From the NCBI RefSeq assembly GCF_024599655.1, contig NZ_CP102247.1:2108001-2172000 (forward strand): a DNA stretch of 64,000 bases, written 5' to 3'. The translations under genes were made by a program, and so were the position numbers. Shown piece by piece: positions 7,583 to 17,238 of the stretch; the first letter of the stretch is position 1; every line of letters begins with the position of its first letter. The notes under the pieces are model-generated. The model was not told the origin of the DNA. It ran no database searches and saw only the letters and a program-made list of their open reading frames with translations. Source of the DNA: Enterobacter asburiae (GTDB taxonomy: Bacteria > Pseudomonadota > Gammaproteobacteria > Enterobacterales > Enterobacteriaceae).

Positions 7583-8461
7583 ATGCCGCATCTGCAAAAG
7601 ACGACATCACAAGAGACACCGGTGAGTGGGGAAGTCATCCCCCTGCCACCCGTGCAGGTTCGCCGCCGTACGCCGACGTTTGCGCGTCGGATCAACGCGG
7701 TCCTTCAGCGCATCATTCCGGCGTTTCTGGGGCTGGGACTGCTGGTCGTGCTCTGGCAGTTGGCGGCGATTAACAGCAAAGGCTTCCCGACGCCGCTCAG
7801 CACGCTCGATTCCGCCATTACCCTGTTCGCCGATCCGTTTTATCGCGACGGGCCAAACGACATGGGTATCGGCTGGAACGTGCTCGCCTCATTACAGCGT
7901 GTGGCGGTGGGCTTTGGCCTGGCCGCGTTCGCCGGGATCCCGCTCGGCTTCCTAATTGGCCGCTTCACCTTTTTTTCGCGCATGTTCGGCCCGCTGATCG
8001 CGCTGTTACGCCCGGTTAGCCCGCTGGCCTGGCTGCCCATCGGCCTGCTGCTGTTCCAGAAAGCGGAACCGGCTTCCAGCTGGACCATTTTTATCTGCTC
8101 CATCTGGCCGATGGTGATCAACACCGCCGAAGGGGTTCGCCGCATTCCGCAGGACTACCTTAACGTCGCACGGGTGCTGCAGCTTTCCGAGTGGACCATC
8201 ATGCGCCGCATTCTCTTCCCGGCGGTGCTGCCCGCGGTGCTGACCGGGGTGCGCCTCTCCATCGGCATCGCCTGGCTGGTGATTGTCGCCGCCGAGATGC
8301 TGACCGGCGGTTTAGGGATCGGCTTCTGGATCTGGAACGAGTGGAACAACCTCAACGTCGAAAACATTCTCATCGCCATCGTCATCATTGGCGTGGTCGG
8401 GTTGCTGCTGGAGCAGGGGCTGATGCTGATCGCCCGCCGCTTTAGCTGGCAGGAAAAATAA
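7583..8461 (+). CDS. nasE: Nitrate ABC transporter permease NasE
   Basis: Inner-membrane permease of the NrtB/SsuC type, 292 residues. A charged N-terminal tail of about 45 residues is followed by some six hydrophobic helices; the cytoplasmic EAA loop that contacts the ATPase is seen around EGVRRIPQDYLNVARVL. The start lies two bases after the nasF stop, with GGGG just upstream, so the two are probably translationally coupled. It forms the membrane channel used by NasF and NasD. Confidence 0.93.
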   Translation: MPHLQKTTSQETPVSGEVIPLPPVQVRRRTPTFARRINAVLQRIIPAFLGLGLLVVLWQLAAINSKGFPTPLSTLDSAITLFADPFYRDGPNDMGIGWNVLASLQRVAVGFGLAAFAGIPLGFLIGRFTFFSRMFGPLIALLRPVSPLAWLPIGLLLFQKAEPASSWTIFICSIWPMVINTAEGVRRIPQDYLNVARVLQLSEWTIMRRILFPAVLPAVLTGVRLSIGIAWLVIVAAEMLTGGLGIGFWIWNEWNNLNVENILIAIVIIGVVGLLLEQGLMLIARRFSWQEK

Positions 8462-8470
8462 GGAGCGAAC

Positions 8471-9259
8471 ATGAAACCATTAATTCAGGTCCAGGCCGTG
8501 AGCCAGCGTTTTTCCACCGCCAGCGGCGAGTTTCTTGCGCTGCAAAACGTCTCTTTTGATATCCACGAGGGCGAAACCGTCAGTCTGATTGGGCACTCCG
8601 GCTGCGGCAAATCGACGCTGCTGAACCTTATCGCTGGGATCACGCTGCCGACGGAAGGCGGGCTGATTTGCGACAACCGCGAAATCGCCGGGCCGGGTCC
8701 GGAGCGCGCGGTGGTGTTCCAGAACCATTCCCTGCTGCCGTGGCTCACCTGCTTCGACAACGTGGCCCTGGCGGTCGATCACGTGTTTCGCCACAGCATG
8801 AGCAAGGTGGAACGCAGAGAGTGGATTGAGCACAACCTCGACCGCGTGCAGATGGGGCACGCCCTGTATAAGCGCCCGGGGGAGATTTCCGGCGGCATGA
8901 AGCAGCGCGTCGGGATTGCCCGCGCGCTGGCGATGAAGCCGAAAGTCTTGCTGATGGATGAACCCTTCGGCGCGCTCGACGCCCTGACGCGCGCCCATCT
9001 GCAGGACTCGGTGATGCAGATCCAGCAGGCGCTGAACACCACCATCGTGCTCATTACCCACGACGTGGACGAGGCGGTGCTGCTCTCCGATCGGGTGTTG
9101 ATGATGACCAACGGCCCGGCGGCCACCGTCGGGGAGATCCTGCGCGTGGACCTGCCGCGCCCACGTAACCGGGTGCAGCTGGCCGATGACAGTCGCTATC
9201 ACCACATGCGTCAGCAGATCCTGCATTTCCTCTACGAAAAGCAGCCGAAAGCGGCGTAG
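8471..9259 (+). CDS. nasD: Nitrate ABC transporter ATP-binding protein NasD
   Basis: Cytoplasmic ATPase subunit of the nitrate importer, 262 residues. Walker A GHSGCGKST (about residue 41), the Q loop, the signature SGGMKQR, Walker B VLLMDEPFGALD and the switch His in LITHDVDEA are all present. AAGGAG precedes the ATG. It stands nine bases after nasE and 13 bases before nasCB. Confidence 0.95.
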   Translation: MKPLIQVQAVSQRFSTASGEFLALQNVSFDIHEGETVSLIGHSGCGKSTLLNLIAGITLPTEGGLICDNREIAGPGPERAVVFQNHSLLPWLTCFDNVALAVDHVFRHSMSKVERREWIEHNLDRVQMGHALYKRPGEISGGMKQRVGIARALAMKPKVLLMDEPFGALDALTRAHLQDSVMQIQQALNTTIVLITHDVDEAVLLSDRVLMMTNGPAATVGEILRVDLPRPRNRVQLADDSRYHHMRQQILHFLYEKQPKAA

Positions 9260-9272
9260 CGAGGGGGCTTTG

Positions 9273-12200
9273 ATGCGACTGGTCATTATCGGCAATGGCA
9301 TGGCGGCTACGCGGCTGATTGCCGCGCTCACCGGGCGTGCCCCCGATCGTTTCGCTATCACCGTCATCGGTGACGAGCCGGAGCATGCCTATAACCGTAT
9401 CCAGCTCTCGCCGGTGCTGGGCGGTGAAAAAGCGGCGGCGGGTATCTGTCTTCAGGATGACGACTGGTACCAGGCGCGCGGCGTGACGGTGCTGCGGGGC
9501 GAAAAGGCGATCGCCATGAACGTGGACACGCGCGAAGTGCAAACCACCGCCCGCACGCTGGGTTGGGATGCGCTGGTGTTCGCCATCGGGTCAACGCCCT
9601 TTATTCCGCCAATTCCCGGCTGCGATGCACCGCATGTCTTCACGTTCCGCACCCTGGAGGATACCCGGGCCATTCAGGCGATCGCCGGTCCGGCGGTGGT
9701 GCTGGGCGGCGGCGTGCTCGGGGTTGAGACGGCGGCAGCCCTGGCGCGTTCAGGTGACAACGTCACGCTTGTTCATCGCGGTCCGTGGCTGATGGAGCAG
9801 CAGCTGGACCAGCAGGCGGGCATGCTGCTCGAAGAGGCGCTGGCGGCGCGGGGCGTGCGCTGTGAGTTCGCCTCTGGCATTACAGCGATAAGCGAAAATA
9901 GCGTGACGCTGCTCAACGGGCGCAGCGTCGCCGCCGCTCGCGTGGTGCTGGCGACCGGCGTGCAGCCTAACGCTGCGCTGGCGCAGGCCAGCGGCATTCG
10001 CTGCGCGCGCGGCATCGTGGTGGATCACCAGATGCAAACCTCCGTGCCGGACGTCTACGCCATTGGCGAGTGCTGCGAAATTGACGGCCAGACGTTTGGC
10101 CTCGTCGCCCCCTGTCTGGCGCATGCGGATATCCTCGCCGCGCGGCTGGCCGGGGACGTCACCGCGCCGTTTGTCCTGACCGACAGCGGCGTGCGCCTCA
10201 AGGTGACCGGCGTGGCGCTGTTCAGCCTCGGTCGCGCGGCAGAGCAGGAGGGCGACGTGGTCTGGAGCGCATGGGATCCGCTGACCCGCCACTATCGTCG
10301 TTTACTGATCCATCAGGGGGCGCTGGCTGGCGTGCTGCTGATGGGGGACTGCCGCAGCGCGGCAACATTTACCGATTTACTGGCAACGGCTGCGCCCGCC
10401 CACGCGGACTGGCTGTTCGATCGTTTCACTACGCAACCGCAGGTTGCAGGACAGAACGCTATGACAAAACCTACTCTGGTGGTGGTTGGACACGGTATGG
10501 TCGGCCATCATTTCCTCGAAGACTGCGTTAACCGCAATCTGCATCAGCAGTATCAGATCGTTGTCTTTGGCGAGGAGCGCTATGCCGCCTACGACCGCGT
10601 GCATCTGTCGGAATATTTTGGCGGGCGCAGCGCGGAGTCTCTCTCGCTGGTGGACGGCGATTTCTTTGCCGACAACGGCATTGAGCTGCGCCTGTCGCAG
10701 CAGATTGTCGCAATCGATCGCGATGCGCATGTGGTACGTACCGCAAGCGGGCATGAAACCCACTGGGACAAGCTGGTGCTGGCGACCGGCTCATATCCGT
10801 TTGTCCCACCGGTGTCGGGCAACGATCTGCCGGGCTGTTTTGTTTACCGCACCCTTGACGATCTGGACAAGATTGCGGCGCATGCGGAGGGCTCACGCCG
10901 CGGCGTAGTGATTGGCGGCGGCCTGCTGGGGCTCGAGGCGGCGAATGCCCTGAAACAGCTCGGGCTGGAAACTCACGTAGTGGAGTTTGCGCCTAATCTG
11001 ATGGCGGTCCAGCTCGACAACGACGGCGCGGCGATGCTGCGCAAGAAAATCGAGGCGCTGGGCGTCGGCGTCCACACCAGTAAAGCGACGACGGAGATCG
11101 CCACCGCGGACGGCGGGCTGGTGCTGCGCTTCGCCGATGGCGAACAGCTGGAAACGGACATGGTGGTCTTTTCTGCCGGCATTCGTCCGCAGGACGCATT
11201 GGCGCGCAGCAGCGGGCTGGCTGTCGGCGAACGCGGCGGGATCTGCATTGACGACGGCTGTCACACCTCCGATTCGGACGTGCTGGCCATTGGCGAGTGC
11301 GCCCTGTGGGAAGGGAAAATTTTCGGTCTGGTCGCGCCGGGTTATCAGATGGCGCGGGTGGCCGCCGCCGCGCTGGCGGGTGAGGAGAAAACCTTCACCG
11401 GGGCAGATATGAGCACCAAGCTCAAGCTGCTCGGCGTGGACGTGGCGTCCTTTGGCGATGCTCACGGGCGCACGCCGGGGGCGCTGAGCTACCAGTGGAC
11501 GCACGGTCCGCAGCAAATCTACAAGAAAATCGTGGTCAGCCACGACGGTAAAACGCTTCTCGGCGGCGTGCTGGTGGGCGACGCCAGCGAATACGCCACG
11601 CTGGTGCAGATGATGCTTAACGGGATAGCTCTGCCAAAAGAGCCGGAAACGCTGATCTTACCTGCTTCGTCAGGCAGTGCGCCGAAAGCGCTCGGCGTGG
11701 CGGCGCTGCCGGAAAAGGCACAGATCTGTTCGTGCCATAACGTCAGCAAAGGCGATATCTGCCAGGCGGTGAGCGCGGGCGCTACGGATATCGGTGCCGT
11801 TAAGCAGTGCACTAAAGCGGCGACCGGCTGCGGGGGCTGCAGCGCGCTGGTGAAGCAGGTCATGGAGTTCCAGCTGGCGGCGCAGGGCGTGGAGGTGAAA
11901 AAGGACATCTGCGAGCACTTCCCGTACTCGCGCCAGGAGATTTACCACCTCGTGCGCGTCAACCATATCCGCACCTTTGACCAGCTCATCAGCCGCTACG
12001 GTCAGGGGCACGGGTGCGAAATTTGTAAGCCGCTGGTGGGGTCGGTGCTTGCCTCCTGCTGGAACGAGTATCTGCTGAAACCGGCACACCTGCCGCTGCA
12101 GGACACCAATGACCGCTACTTCGCCAATATCCAGAAGGACGGTACCTACTCCATCGTGCCGCGCATGCCCGCGGGGGAAGTGACCGCCGATGGGCTGATC

Positions 12201-13259
12201 GCCATCGGCCAGATTGCGAAACGCTACAGCCTGTACAGCAAAATCACCGGCGGCCAGCGTATCGACCTCTTCGGCGCCACCCTCGAACAGCTGCCGGAGA
12301 TCTGGCAGGCGCTGGTGGAAGCTGGGTTTGAAACCGGGCACGCCTACGGGAAATCCCTGCGTACGGTGAAATCCTGCGTCGGGTCGACCTGGTGTCGCTA
12401 CGGCGTGCAGGACTCCACCGGCCTCGCGGTCAGGCTCGAGCACCGCTACAAAGGCCTGCGAGCGCCGCACAAGATCAAAATGGCGGTCTCCGGCTGTACC
12501 CGCGAATGCGCCGAGGCGCAGAGTAAAGACGTGGGAGTCATCGCCACGGACAAAGGCTGGAATCTCTACCTGTGCGGCAACGGCGGGATGAAGCCGCGCC
12601 ACGCGGACCTTTTCGCCAGCGATCTGGACGATGAAACGCTGATCCGAACCGTTGACCGTTTCCTGATGTTCTACATTCGTACGGCGGATCGCCTGCAGCG
12701 CACCAGCACCTGGATGGACAACCTGGAAGGCGGTCTCGACTATCTGCGGGAGGTGATCCTCAACGACAGCCTGGGCATCGCCCACGAGCTGGAGCAGGAG
12801 ATGATCCGTGTGGTAGAGACGTATCAGTGCGAATGGCAAACCACGCTTAACGATCCCAACCGTCTGGCGCTGTTCCGCACCGCGGTGAACGTCGCGCCGT
12901 CGGATGAAAGCAATCGCTGGCAGGAAATCTGCGGCATCGACGATATCCCGGAGCAGGCGGGAATCGCCGCGCGGCTTGGGCGTAAGCCGATCGCGCTGTT
13001 CCGCTTTGGCAAAACCGTCTATGCACTTGACGATCGGGAGCCGGGCAGCAGCGCGAACGTGCTTTCACGCGGCATTCTTGGCGATGCGGCGGGGGAGCCG
13101 ATGGTGATCTCTCCGCTCTACAAGCAGCGTATTCGCCTGCGCGACGGCTGTCAGGTGGAAAACGGCGAACCCGCGGTACACGCCTGGCCAGTCAAAATTG
13201 AGAACGGCAAAGTGTGGGTTGGAAATGATGCCCTGGTGATACGTGCGGAGGCCTCATGA
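9273..13259 (+). CDS. nasB: NasC-NasB fused frame: electron-transfer flavoprotein plus assimilatory nitrite reductase
   Basis: One uninterrupted frame of 1328 codons. Residues 1-396 match NasC: FAD motif VIIGNGMAATRL, NAD motif VVLGGGVLGVE. Residues 397-1328 begin MTKPTLVVVGHGMVGHHFLE and match NasB/NirB: FAD and NAD domains, a BFD-like [2Fe-2S] module (CSCHNVSKGD...CGGC), the siroheme/[4Fe-4S] domain with CVGSTWCRYG and CTRECAE, and a Rieske-like NirD module at the end. NasC would pass NADH electrons to NasA; NasB reduces nitrite to ammonium. In Klebsiella genetics these are two genes; here no stop lies between them. Reinitiation at ATG 10461 is possible, with weak AGGACAG upstream. ATG 9273 follows GAGGGGG. 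Confidence 0.88.
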   Translation: MRLVIIGNGMAATRLIAALTGRAPDRFAITVIGDEPEHAYNRIQLSPVLGGEKAAAGICLQDDDWYQARGVTVLRGEKAIAMNVDTREVQTTARTLGWDALVFAIGSTPFIPPIPGCDAPHVFTFRTLEDTRAIQAIAGPAVVLGGGVLGVETAAALARSGDNVTLVHRGPWLMEQQLDQQAGMLLEEALAARGVRCEFASGITAISENSVTLLNGRSVAAARVVLATGVQPNAALAQASGIRCARGIVVDHQMQTSVPDVYAIGECCEIDGQTFGLVAPCLAHADILAARLAGDVTAPFVLTDSGVRLKVTGVALFSLGRAAEQEGDVVWSAWDPLTRHYRRLLIHQGALAGVLLMGDCRSAATFTDLLATAAPAHADWLFDRFTTQPQVAGQNAMTKPTLVVVGHGMVGHHFLEDCVNRNLHQQYQIVVFGEERYAAYDRVHLSEYFGGRSAESLSLVDGDFFADNGIELRLSQQIVAIDRDAHVVRTASGHETHWDKLVLATGSYPFVPPVSGNDLPGCFVYRTLDDLDKIAAHAEGSRRGVVIGGGLLGLEAANALKQLGLETHVVEFAPNLMAVQLDNDGAAMLRKKIEALGVGVHTSKATTEIATADGGLVLRFADGEQLETDMVVFSAGIRPQDALARSSGLAVGERGGICIDDGCHTSDSDVLAIGECALWEGKIFGLVAPGYQMARVAAAALAGEEKTFTGADMSTKLKLLGVDVASFGDAHGRTPGALSYQWTHGPQQIYKKIVVSHDGKTLLGGVLVGDASEYATLVQMMLNGIALPKEPETLILPASSGSAPKALGVAALPEKAQICSCHNVSKGDICQAVSAGATDIGAVKQCTKAATGCGGCSALVKQVMEFQLAAQGVEVKKDICEHFPYSRQEIYHLVRVNHIRTFDQLISRYGQGHGCEICKPLVGSVLASCWNEYLLKPAHLPLQDTNDRYFANIQKDGTYSIVPRMPAGEVTADGLIAIGQIAKRYSLYSKITGGQRIDLFGATLEQLPEIWQALVEAGFETGHAYGKSLRTVKSCVGSTWCRYGVQDSTGLAVRLEHRYKGLRAPHKIKMAVSGCTRECAEAQSKDVGVIATDKGWNLYLCGNGGMKPRHADLFASDLDDETLIRTVDRFLMFYIRTADRLQRTSTWMDNLEGGLDYLREVILNDSLGIAHELEQEMIRVVETYQCEWQTTLNDPNRLALFRTAVNVAPSDESNRWQEICGIDDIPEQAGIAARLGRKPIALFRFGKTVYALDDREPGSSANVLSRGILGDAAGEPMVISPLYKQRIRLRDGCQVENGEPAVHAWPVKIENGKVWVGNDALVIRAEAS

Positions 13260-15781
13260 CGGAAACCCGGACAACGTGCCCCTATTGCGGGGTCGGTTGC
13301 GGCGTGGTCGCCCGCGTGGAAGATGAAGCGGTCAGCGTTCGGGGAGATGAAACCCATCCTGCGAACCTGGGTCGCCTGTGCGTGAAAGGATCGGCCCTGG
13401 GGGAGACGACGGGATTACAGGGGCGGCTTTTGCGCCCGGTCGTTGACGGCCTTGAAGTGGACTGGGCGCAGGCGCTGAACGCGGCAGGCGAGCGCCTCAA
13501 GGATATTATCGACAAATGGGGGCCGCAGGCGGTAGCGTTTTACGCGTCCGGGCAATTGCTTACCGAGGACTATTACGTCGCCAATAAGCTGATGAAAGGG
13601 TTTATCGGCGCGGCGAACATTGATACCAACTCCCGGCTCTGCATGTCATCGGCGGTCGTTGGCTATAAACGCGCCTTCGGTGAAGACGTCGTGCCTTGCA
13701 GCTACGAGGATGTGGAAAACAGCGATCTGGTGGTGCTGGTGGGATCAAACGCGGCCTGGACGCATCCGGTGCTGTATCAGCGGCTGGTGCAGGCAAAGCA
13801 CAACAATCCGCAGATGAAAGTAGTAGTAATCGATCCGCGCAGAACCGCCACCTGTGATATTGCTGACCTGCATCTGGCGCTTGCGCCGGGGAGCGATGCC
13901 GGATTATTTGTCGGCCTGCTGAACCTGATTCAGGGAACGGATGAGTGGCCCGTTGAGCGCGTGGCGGCGTTTTGCGGCCTCTCGCCTCAGGATGTTGGCA
14001 CGTTTTACGACTGGTTTATGACGGCACCCCGGGCCATCACGCTCTACACCATGGGAATCAACCAGTCCTCCAGCGGCAGCGACAAGTGCAGCGCCATCAT
14101 TAACGTTCACCTTGCTAGCGGGAAATTTAACCGTTCGGGCTGCGGCCCGTTTTCGCTGACCGGACAGCCTAACGCGATGGGCGGAAGGGAAGTGGGCGGG
14201 CTGGCAAATCAGCTGGCGGCGCACATGAACTTTGAGCCGGACGATCTTTCGCGGGTGGCGCGTTTCTGGGGAACGGAACGGCTGGCGCAAACCCCGGGAC
14301 TGATGGCGGTGGAGCTGTTTGACGCCATTGCTCGCGGCGAGGTGAAGGTGGTGTGGATCATGGGCACCAATCCTGCCGTCTCGCTGCCGGACAGCCACGC
14401 GGTGTGTCAGGCGCTGGCGAGCTGCCCGCTGGTCATTGTCTCTGAGGTGATGAACGATACCGACACCAGCCGGTTCGCCCATATCCGTTTTCCGGCACTG
14501 GGCTGGGGAGAAAAAGACGGCACGGTGACCAATTCTGAGCGGCGCATTTCGCGCCAGCGCGCGTTTCTGCCCGCGCCGGGTGAGGCAAAGCCAGACTGGT
14601 GGATCGTCGCGCAGGTTGCAAAACGGCTGGGCTACGACGAGGCCTTTGCCTGGCAACATCCGCACGAGATTTTTTGCGAGCATGCGGCGCTGACGGCCTT
14701 CGAAAATGACGGCGCGCGGGCGTTAAACCTTCATGACCTGGCTGCGCTAACCCGTGAGGAGTGGGAGCGGCTTGAGCCCTGGCAGTGGCCGACGGGGGAT
14801 TTTCCGCGCCGAAACATTGTTCCCGTTAACCCTCTACCGCACGGTGCGACGGTCAGCGCGTTATACCCGCTGATTCTCAACTCGGGGCGCATCCGCGATC
14901 AGTGGCATACCATGACGCGAACAGGGTATGTGGCCAGGCTGATGCAGCATATCGCCGAACCGTTTGTTGAGGTTTGCCCCGCGGACGCCGTTCGGTTTTC
15001 CCTGTGCGACGGCCAGCTGGCGCGCATCAGCTCGCCGCGAGGCGTCATGGTGGCAAGAGTGCGCATCAGCGACGGCCAGCGTGAAGGGAACGCTTTTGTC
15101 CCGATGCACTGGAACACTGAGTTTGCCCGCCAGGGAAAGGTGAATGCGCTGGTGGAAGGGCGCTGCGATCCGGTTTCGGGCCAGCCGGAGAGTAAACAAA
15201 CCGCCGTCAGAATCATGCCCTGGCAGCCCGCCTGGCAGGGGGAACTCTATGCTCGTGAATGGCCAGAAATGCCCTCTTCGGTTAACTGGTGGCGTAAAGC
15301 TTCACGCCTGACGGTGGCGTGCGATAAACCGCTGCTGCCGTGGCTAATGGATTACGCCAGCGGCCGGGGCTGGCAGCTGCAGGTTGCTCAAGCCGGTGAA
15401 CGCAGCAGCGTGCTGGCCTGGCATGAAGGCCAGTTGATGCTGGGTTTCTGGGAAGGTACCGCGTTACCGGCGCTGGCGCATGCGGTGATTGAAGCCGCTT
15501 TTCATTCACCACCCGTGCTGCCCACAGAACGCCACGCCTTGTTGAACGGGCAGAGCGTCGGGAAGGTGGCGGATCCGGGACGCATTATCTGCAGCTGTTT
15601 CAGCGTCGGGGAAAAGGCGATACGGGAGGCTATTGCCGGAGGGTGTGACTCCGTCAGCGCGCTGGGGGTGAAGCTGCGCTGTGGTACGAACTGCGGCTCC
15701 TGCGTGCCGGAGCTGAAAGGGCTGTTTCAGGATAATCCTGAAATGTCCGCCAGGACTGTATTTCAAGGCTTATCGCGTTAA
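13256..15781 (+). CDS. nasA: Assimilatory nitrate reductase catalytic subunit NasA
   Basis: Cytoplasmic molybdenum enzyme reducing nitrate to nitrite, 841 residues. An N-terminal [4Fe-4S] site (CPYCGVGC, then RLCVKGS) is followed by the molybdopterin guanine dinucleotide-binding domains (MGTNPAVSLPDSHAV, LNSGRIRDQWHTMTRTG). Near residue 778 begins a C-terminal BFD-like [2Fe-2S] module (CSCFSVGEKA...CGTNCGSC) typical of Klebsiella-type NasA and absent from periplasmic Nap enzymes. ATG overlaps the nasB stop as ATGA. It is the last nas gene; no strong terminator follows. Confidence 0.95.
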   Translation: MTETRTTCPYCGVGCGVVARVEDEAVSVRGDETHPANLGRLCVKGSALGETTGLQGRLLRPVVDGLEVDWAQALNAAGERLKDIIDKWGPQAVAFYASGQLLTEDYYVANKLMKGFIGAANIDTNSRLCMSSAVVGYKRAFGEDVVPCSYEDVENSDLVVLVGSNAAWTHPVLYQRLVQAKHNNPQMKVVVIDPRRTATCDIADLHLALAPGSDAGLFVGLLNLIQGTDEWPVERVAAFCGLSPQDVGTFYDWFMTAPRAITLYTMGINQSSSGSDKCSAIINVHLASGKFNRSGCGPFSLTGQPNAMGGREVGGLANQLAAHMNFEPDDLSRVARFWGTERLAQTPGLMAVELFDAIARGEVKVVWIMGTNPAVSLPDSHAVCQALASCPLVIVSEVMNDTDTSRFAHIRFPALGWGEKDGTVTNSERRISRQRAFLPAPGEAKPDWWIVAQVAKRLGYDEAFAWQHPHEIFCEHAALTAFENDGARALNLHDLAALTREEWERLEPWQWPTGDFPRRNIVPVNPLPHGATVSALYPLILNSGRIRDQWHTMTRTGYVARLMQHIAEPFVEVCPADAVRFSLCDGQLARISSPRGVMVARVRISDGQREGNAFVPMHWNTEFARQGKVNALVEGRCDPVSGQPESKQTAVRIMPWQPAWQGELYAREWPEMPSSVNWWRKASRLTVACDKPLLPWLMDYASGRGWQLQVAQAGERSSVLAWHEGQLMLGFWEGTALPALAHAVIEAAFHSPPVLPTERHALLNGQSVGKVADPGRIICSCFSVGEKAIREAIAGGCDSVSALGVKLRCGTNCGSCVPELKGLFQDNPEMSARTVFQGLSR

Positions 15782-15828
15782 CATAATAAGAGTTTATTCA
15801 TAAACACAGGTTCTTATTTACGACGTTG

Positions 15829-17235
15829 ATGGCTGTATCGTCCCGCATTCGTTTGCTGTTATTACTCCCCCTTCTTACGGCAGGAGCCGTTCACGGTGCG
15901 CCGAATTCCTTTATCCAGCAGGCACAACATCCCTTCGATAACAATGGGGATAGTTTGCCTGACCTCGGCATGGCGGTACCAACGGGCGAGGGGGAGAAGC
16001 ATCTGGCCGAAATGGCGAAAGCCTTCGGTGAAGCCAGCATGACCGATAACGGCCTTACAACGGGCGAGCAGGCGCGTCAGTTTGCGTTTGGTCAGGTGCG
16101 CGACGCGGTGAGCGGCGAAGTGAACCAGCAGATTGAATCCTGGCTTTCGCCCTGGGGGAACGCCAGCGTGAACTTGCTGGTAGATAACGATGGCAAATTT
16201 AACGGCAGCAGCGGGAGCTGGTTTATTCCCTGGAACGATAACAACCGTTATCTGAGCTGGAGCCAGCTTGGCCTGACCCAGCAGACGGATGGGCTGGTGA
16301 GTAACGCTGGAATCGGTCAGCGCTGGGTCGCCGGAAAATGGCTGCTGGGTTACAACACCTTTTACGATAACCTCCTGGATGAAAACCTGCAGCGTGCCGG
16401 ACTGGGTGCGGAAGCGTGGGGGGAAAATCTGCGCCTGTCAGCTAACTATTATCAGCCCTTTGCCGGCTGGCGCGATCGCTCCGACGTCCAGGAGCAGCGC
16501 ATGGCGCGCGGATATGACGTCACCGCTAAAGCCTGGCTGCCGTGGTTCCATCATCTCAATACCAGCGTCAGCTTCGAGCAATACTTTGGCGATAACGTCG
16601 ACCTCTTCAAGAGCGGAACCGGCTATCACAACCCGGTAGCGGTGAATCTGGGGCTTAACTATACCCCCGTTCCGCTGGTCACCTTGACCGCCGCGCATAA
16701 GCAGGGCGAAAGTGGCGCGAGCCAGAATAACCTCGGACTGAAGCTCAACTATCGCTTTGGCGTGCCGCTGGTTAAGCAGCTTTCCGCCAGTGAAGTCGCC
16801 GCCACGCGCTCCCTGCGCGGAAGCCGCTATGACTCGCCGGAGCGCAATAGCCTGCCGGTGATGGAGTTCCGCCAGCGTAAAACGCTGTCCGTGTGGCTGG
16901 CAACGCCGCCGTGGGATTTGAAAGGGGGCGAGACCGTTATGCTGAAGCTGCAGGTTCGCAGCACGAACGGTATTCGTCAGATCCACTGGCAGGGGGATAC
17001 GCAGGCGCTGAGCCTGACGTCGCCGACTAAAAGCAACAGCAGCGACGGCTGGAGCGTGATTATGCCTGCCTGGGATGACCGCGAAGGGGCGACAAACCGC
17101 TGGCACCTGTCGGCGGTGGTGGAAGATGAGAAAGGCCAGCGCGTCTCGTCCAATGAGATCGCGCTGACCGTCGTGCAGCCGCTGGTCGCATTGCCGGATA
17201 ACGATCCGCGCTGGAAGCTTCTGCCGGAGGAGTAA
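15829..17235 (+). CDS. ychO: Outer-membrane inverse-autotransporter/invasin-like protein YchO
   Basis: Exported protein of 468 residues with a signal peptide (RLLLLLPLLTAGAVHGA) and an intimin/invasin-type beta-barrel domain, including SWLSPWGNASV, GYNTFYDNLLDENLQR and YYQPFAGWRDRSD, then a short C-terminal Ig-like part (LKLQVRSTNGIRQIHWQGD). It lacks the long passenger of true invasins, as does E. coli YchO, of which it is a clear ortholog. ATG at 15829 is chosen; a TTG lies one codon upstream. It is convergent with narL, with only three bases between stop codons. Confidence 0.92.
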   Translation: MAVSSRIRLLLLLPLLTAGAVHGAPNSFIQQAQHPFDNNGDSLPDLGMAVPTGEGEKHLAEMAKAFGEASMTDNGLTTGEQARQFAFGQVRDAVSGEVNQQIESWLSPWGNASVNLLVDNDGKFNGSSGSWFIPWNDNNRYLSWSQLGLTQQTDGLVSNAGIGQRWVAGKWLLGYNTFYDNLLDENLQRAGLGAEAWGENLRLSANYYQPFAGWRDRSDVQEQRMARGYDVTAKAWLPWFHHLNTSVSFEQYFGDNVDLFKSGTGYHNPVAVNLGLNYTPVPLVTLTAAHKQGESGASQNNLGLKLNYRFGVPLVKQLSASEVAATRSLRGSRYDSPERNSLPVMEFRQRKTLSVWLATPPWDLKGGETVMLKLQVRSTNGIRQIHWQGDTQALSLTSPTKSNSSDGWSVIMPAWDDREGATNRWHLSAVVEDEKGQRVSSNEIALTVVQPLVALPDNDPRWKLLPEE

Positions 17236-17238
17236 TCC

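Noticed and set aside
11670..12839. 389-codon minus-strand open frame inside the nitrite reductase
   Set aside because: Shadow of nasB with His/Val-rich low-complexity translation.
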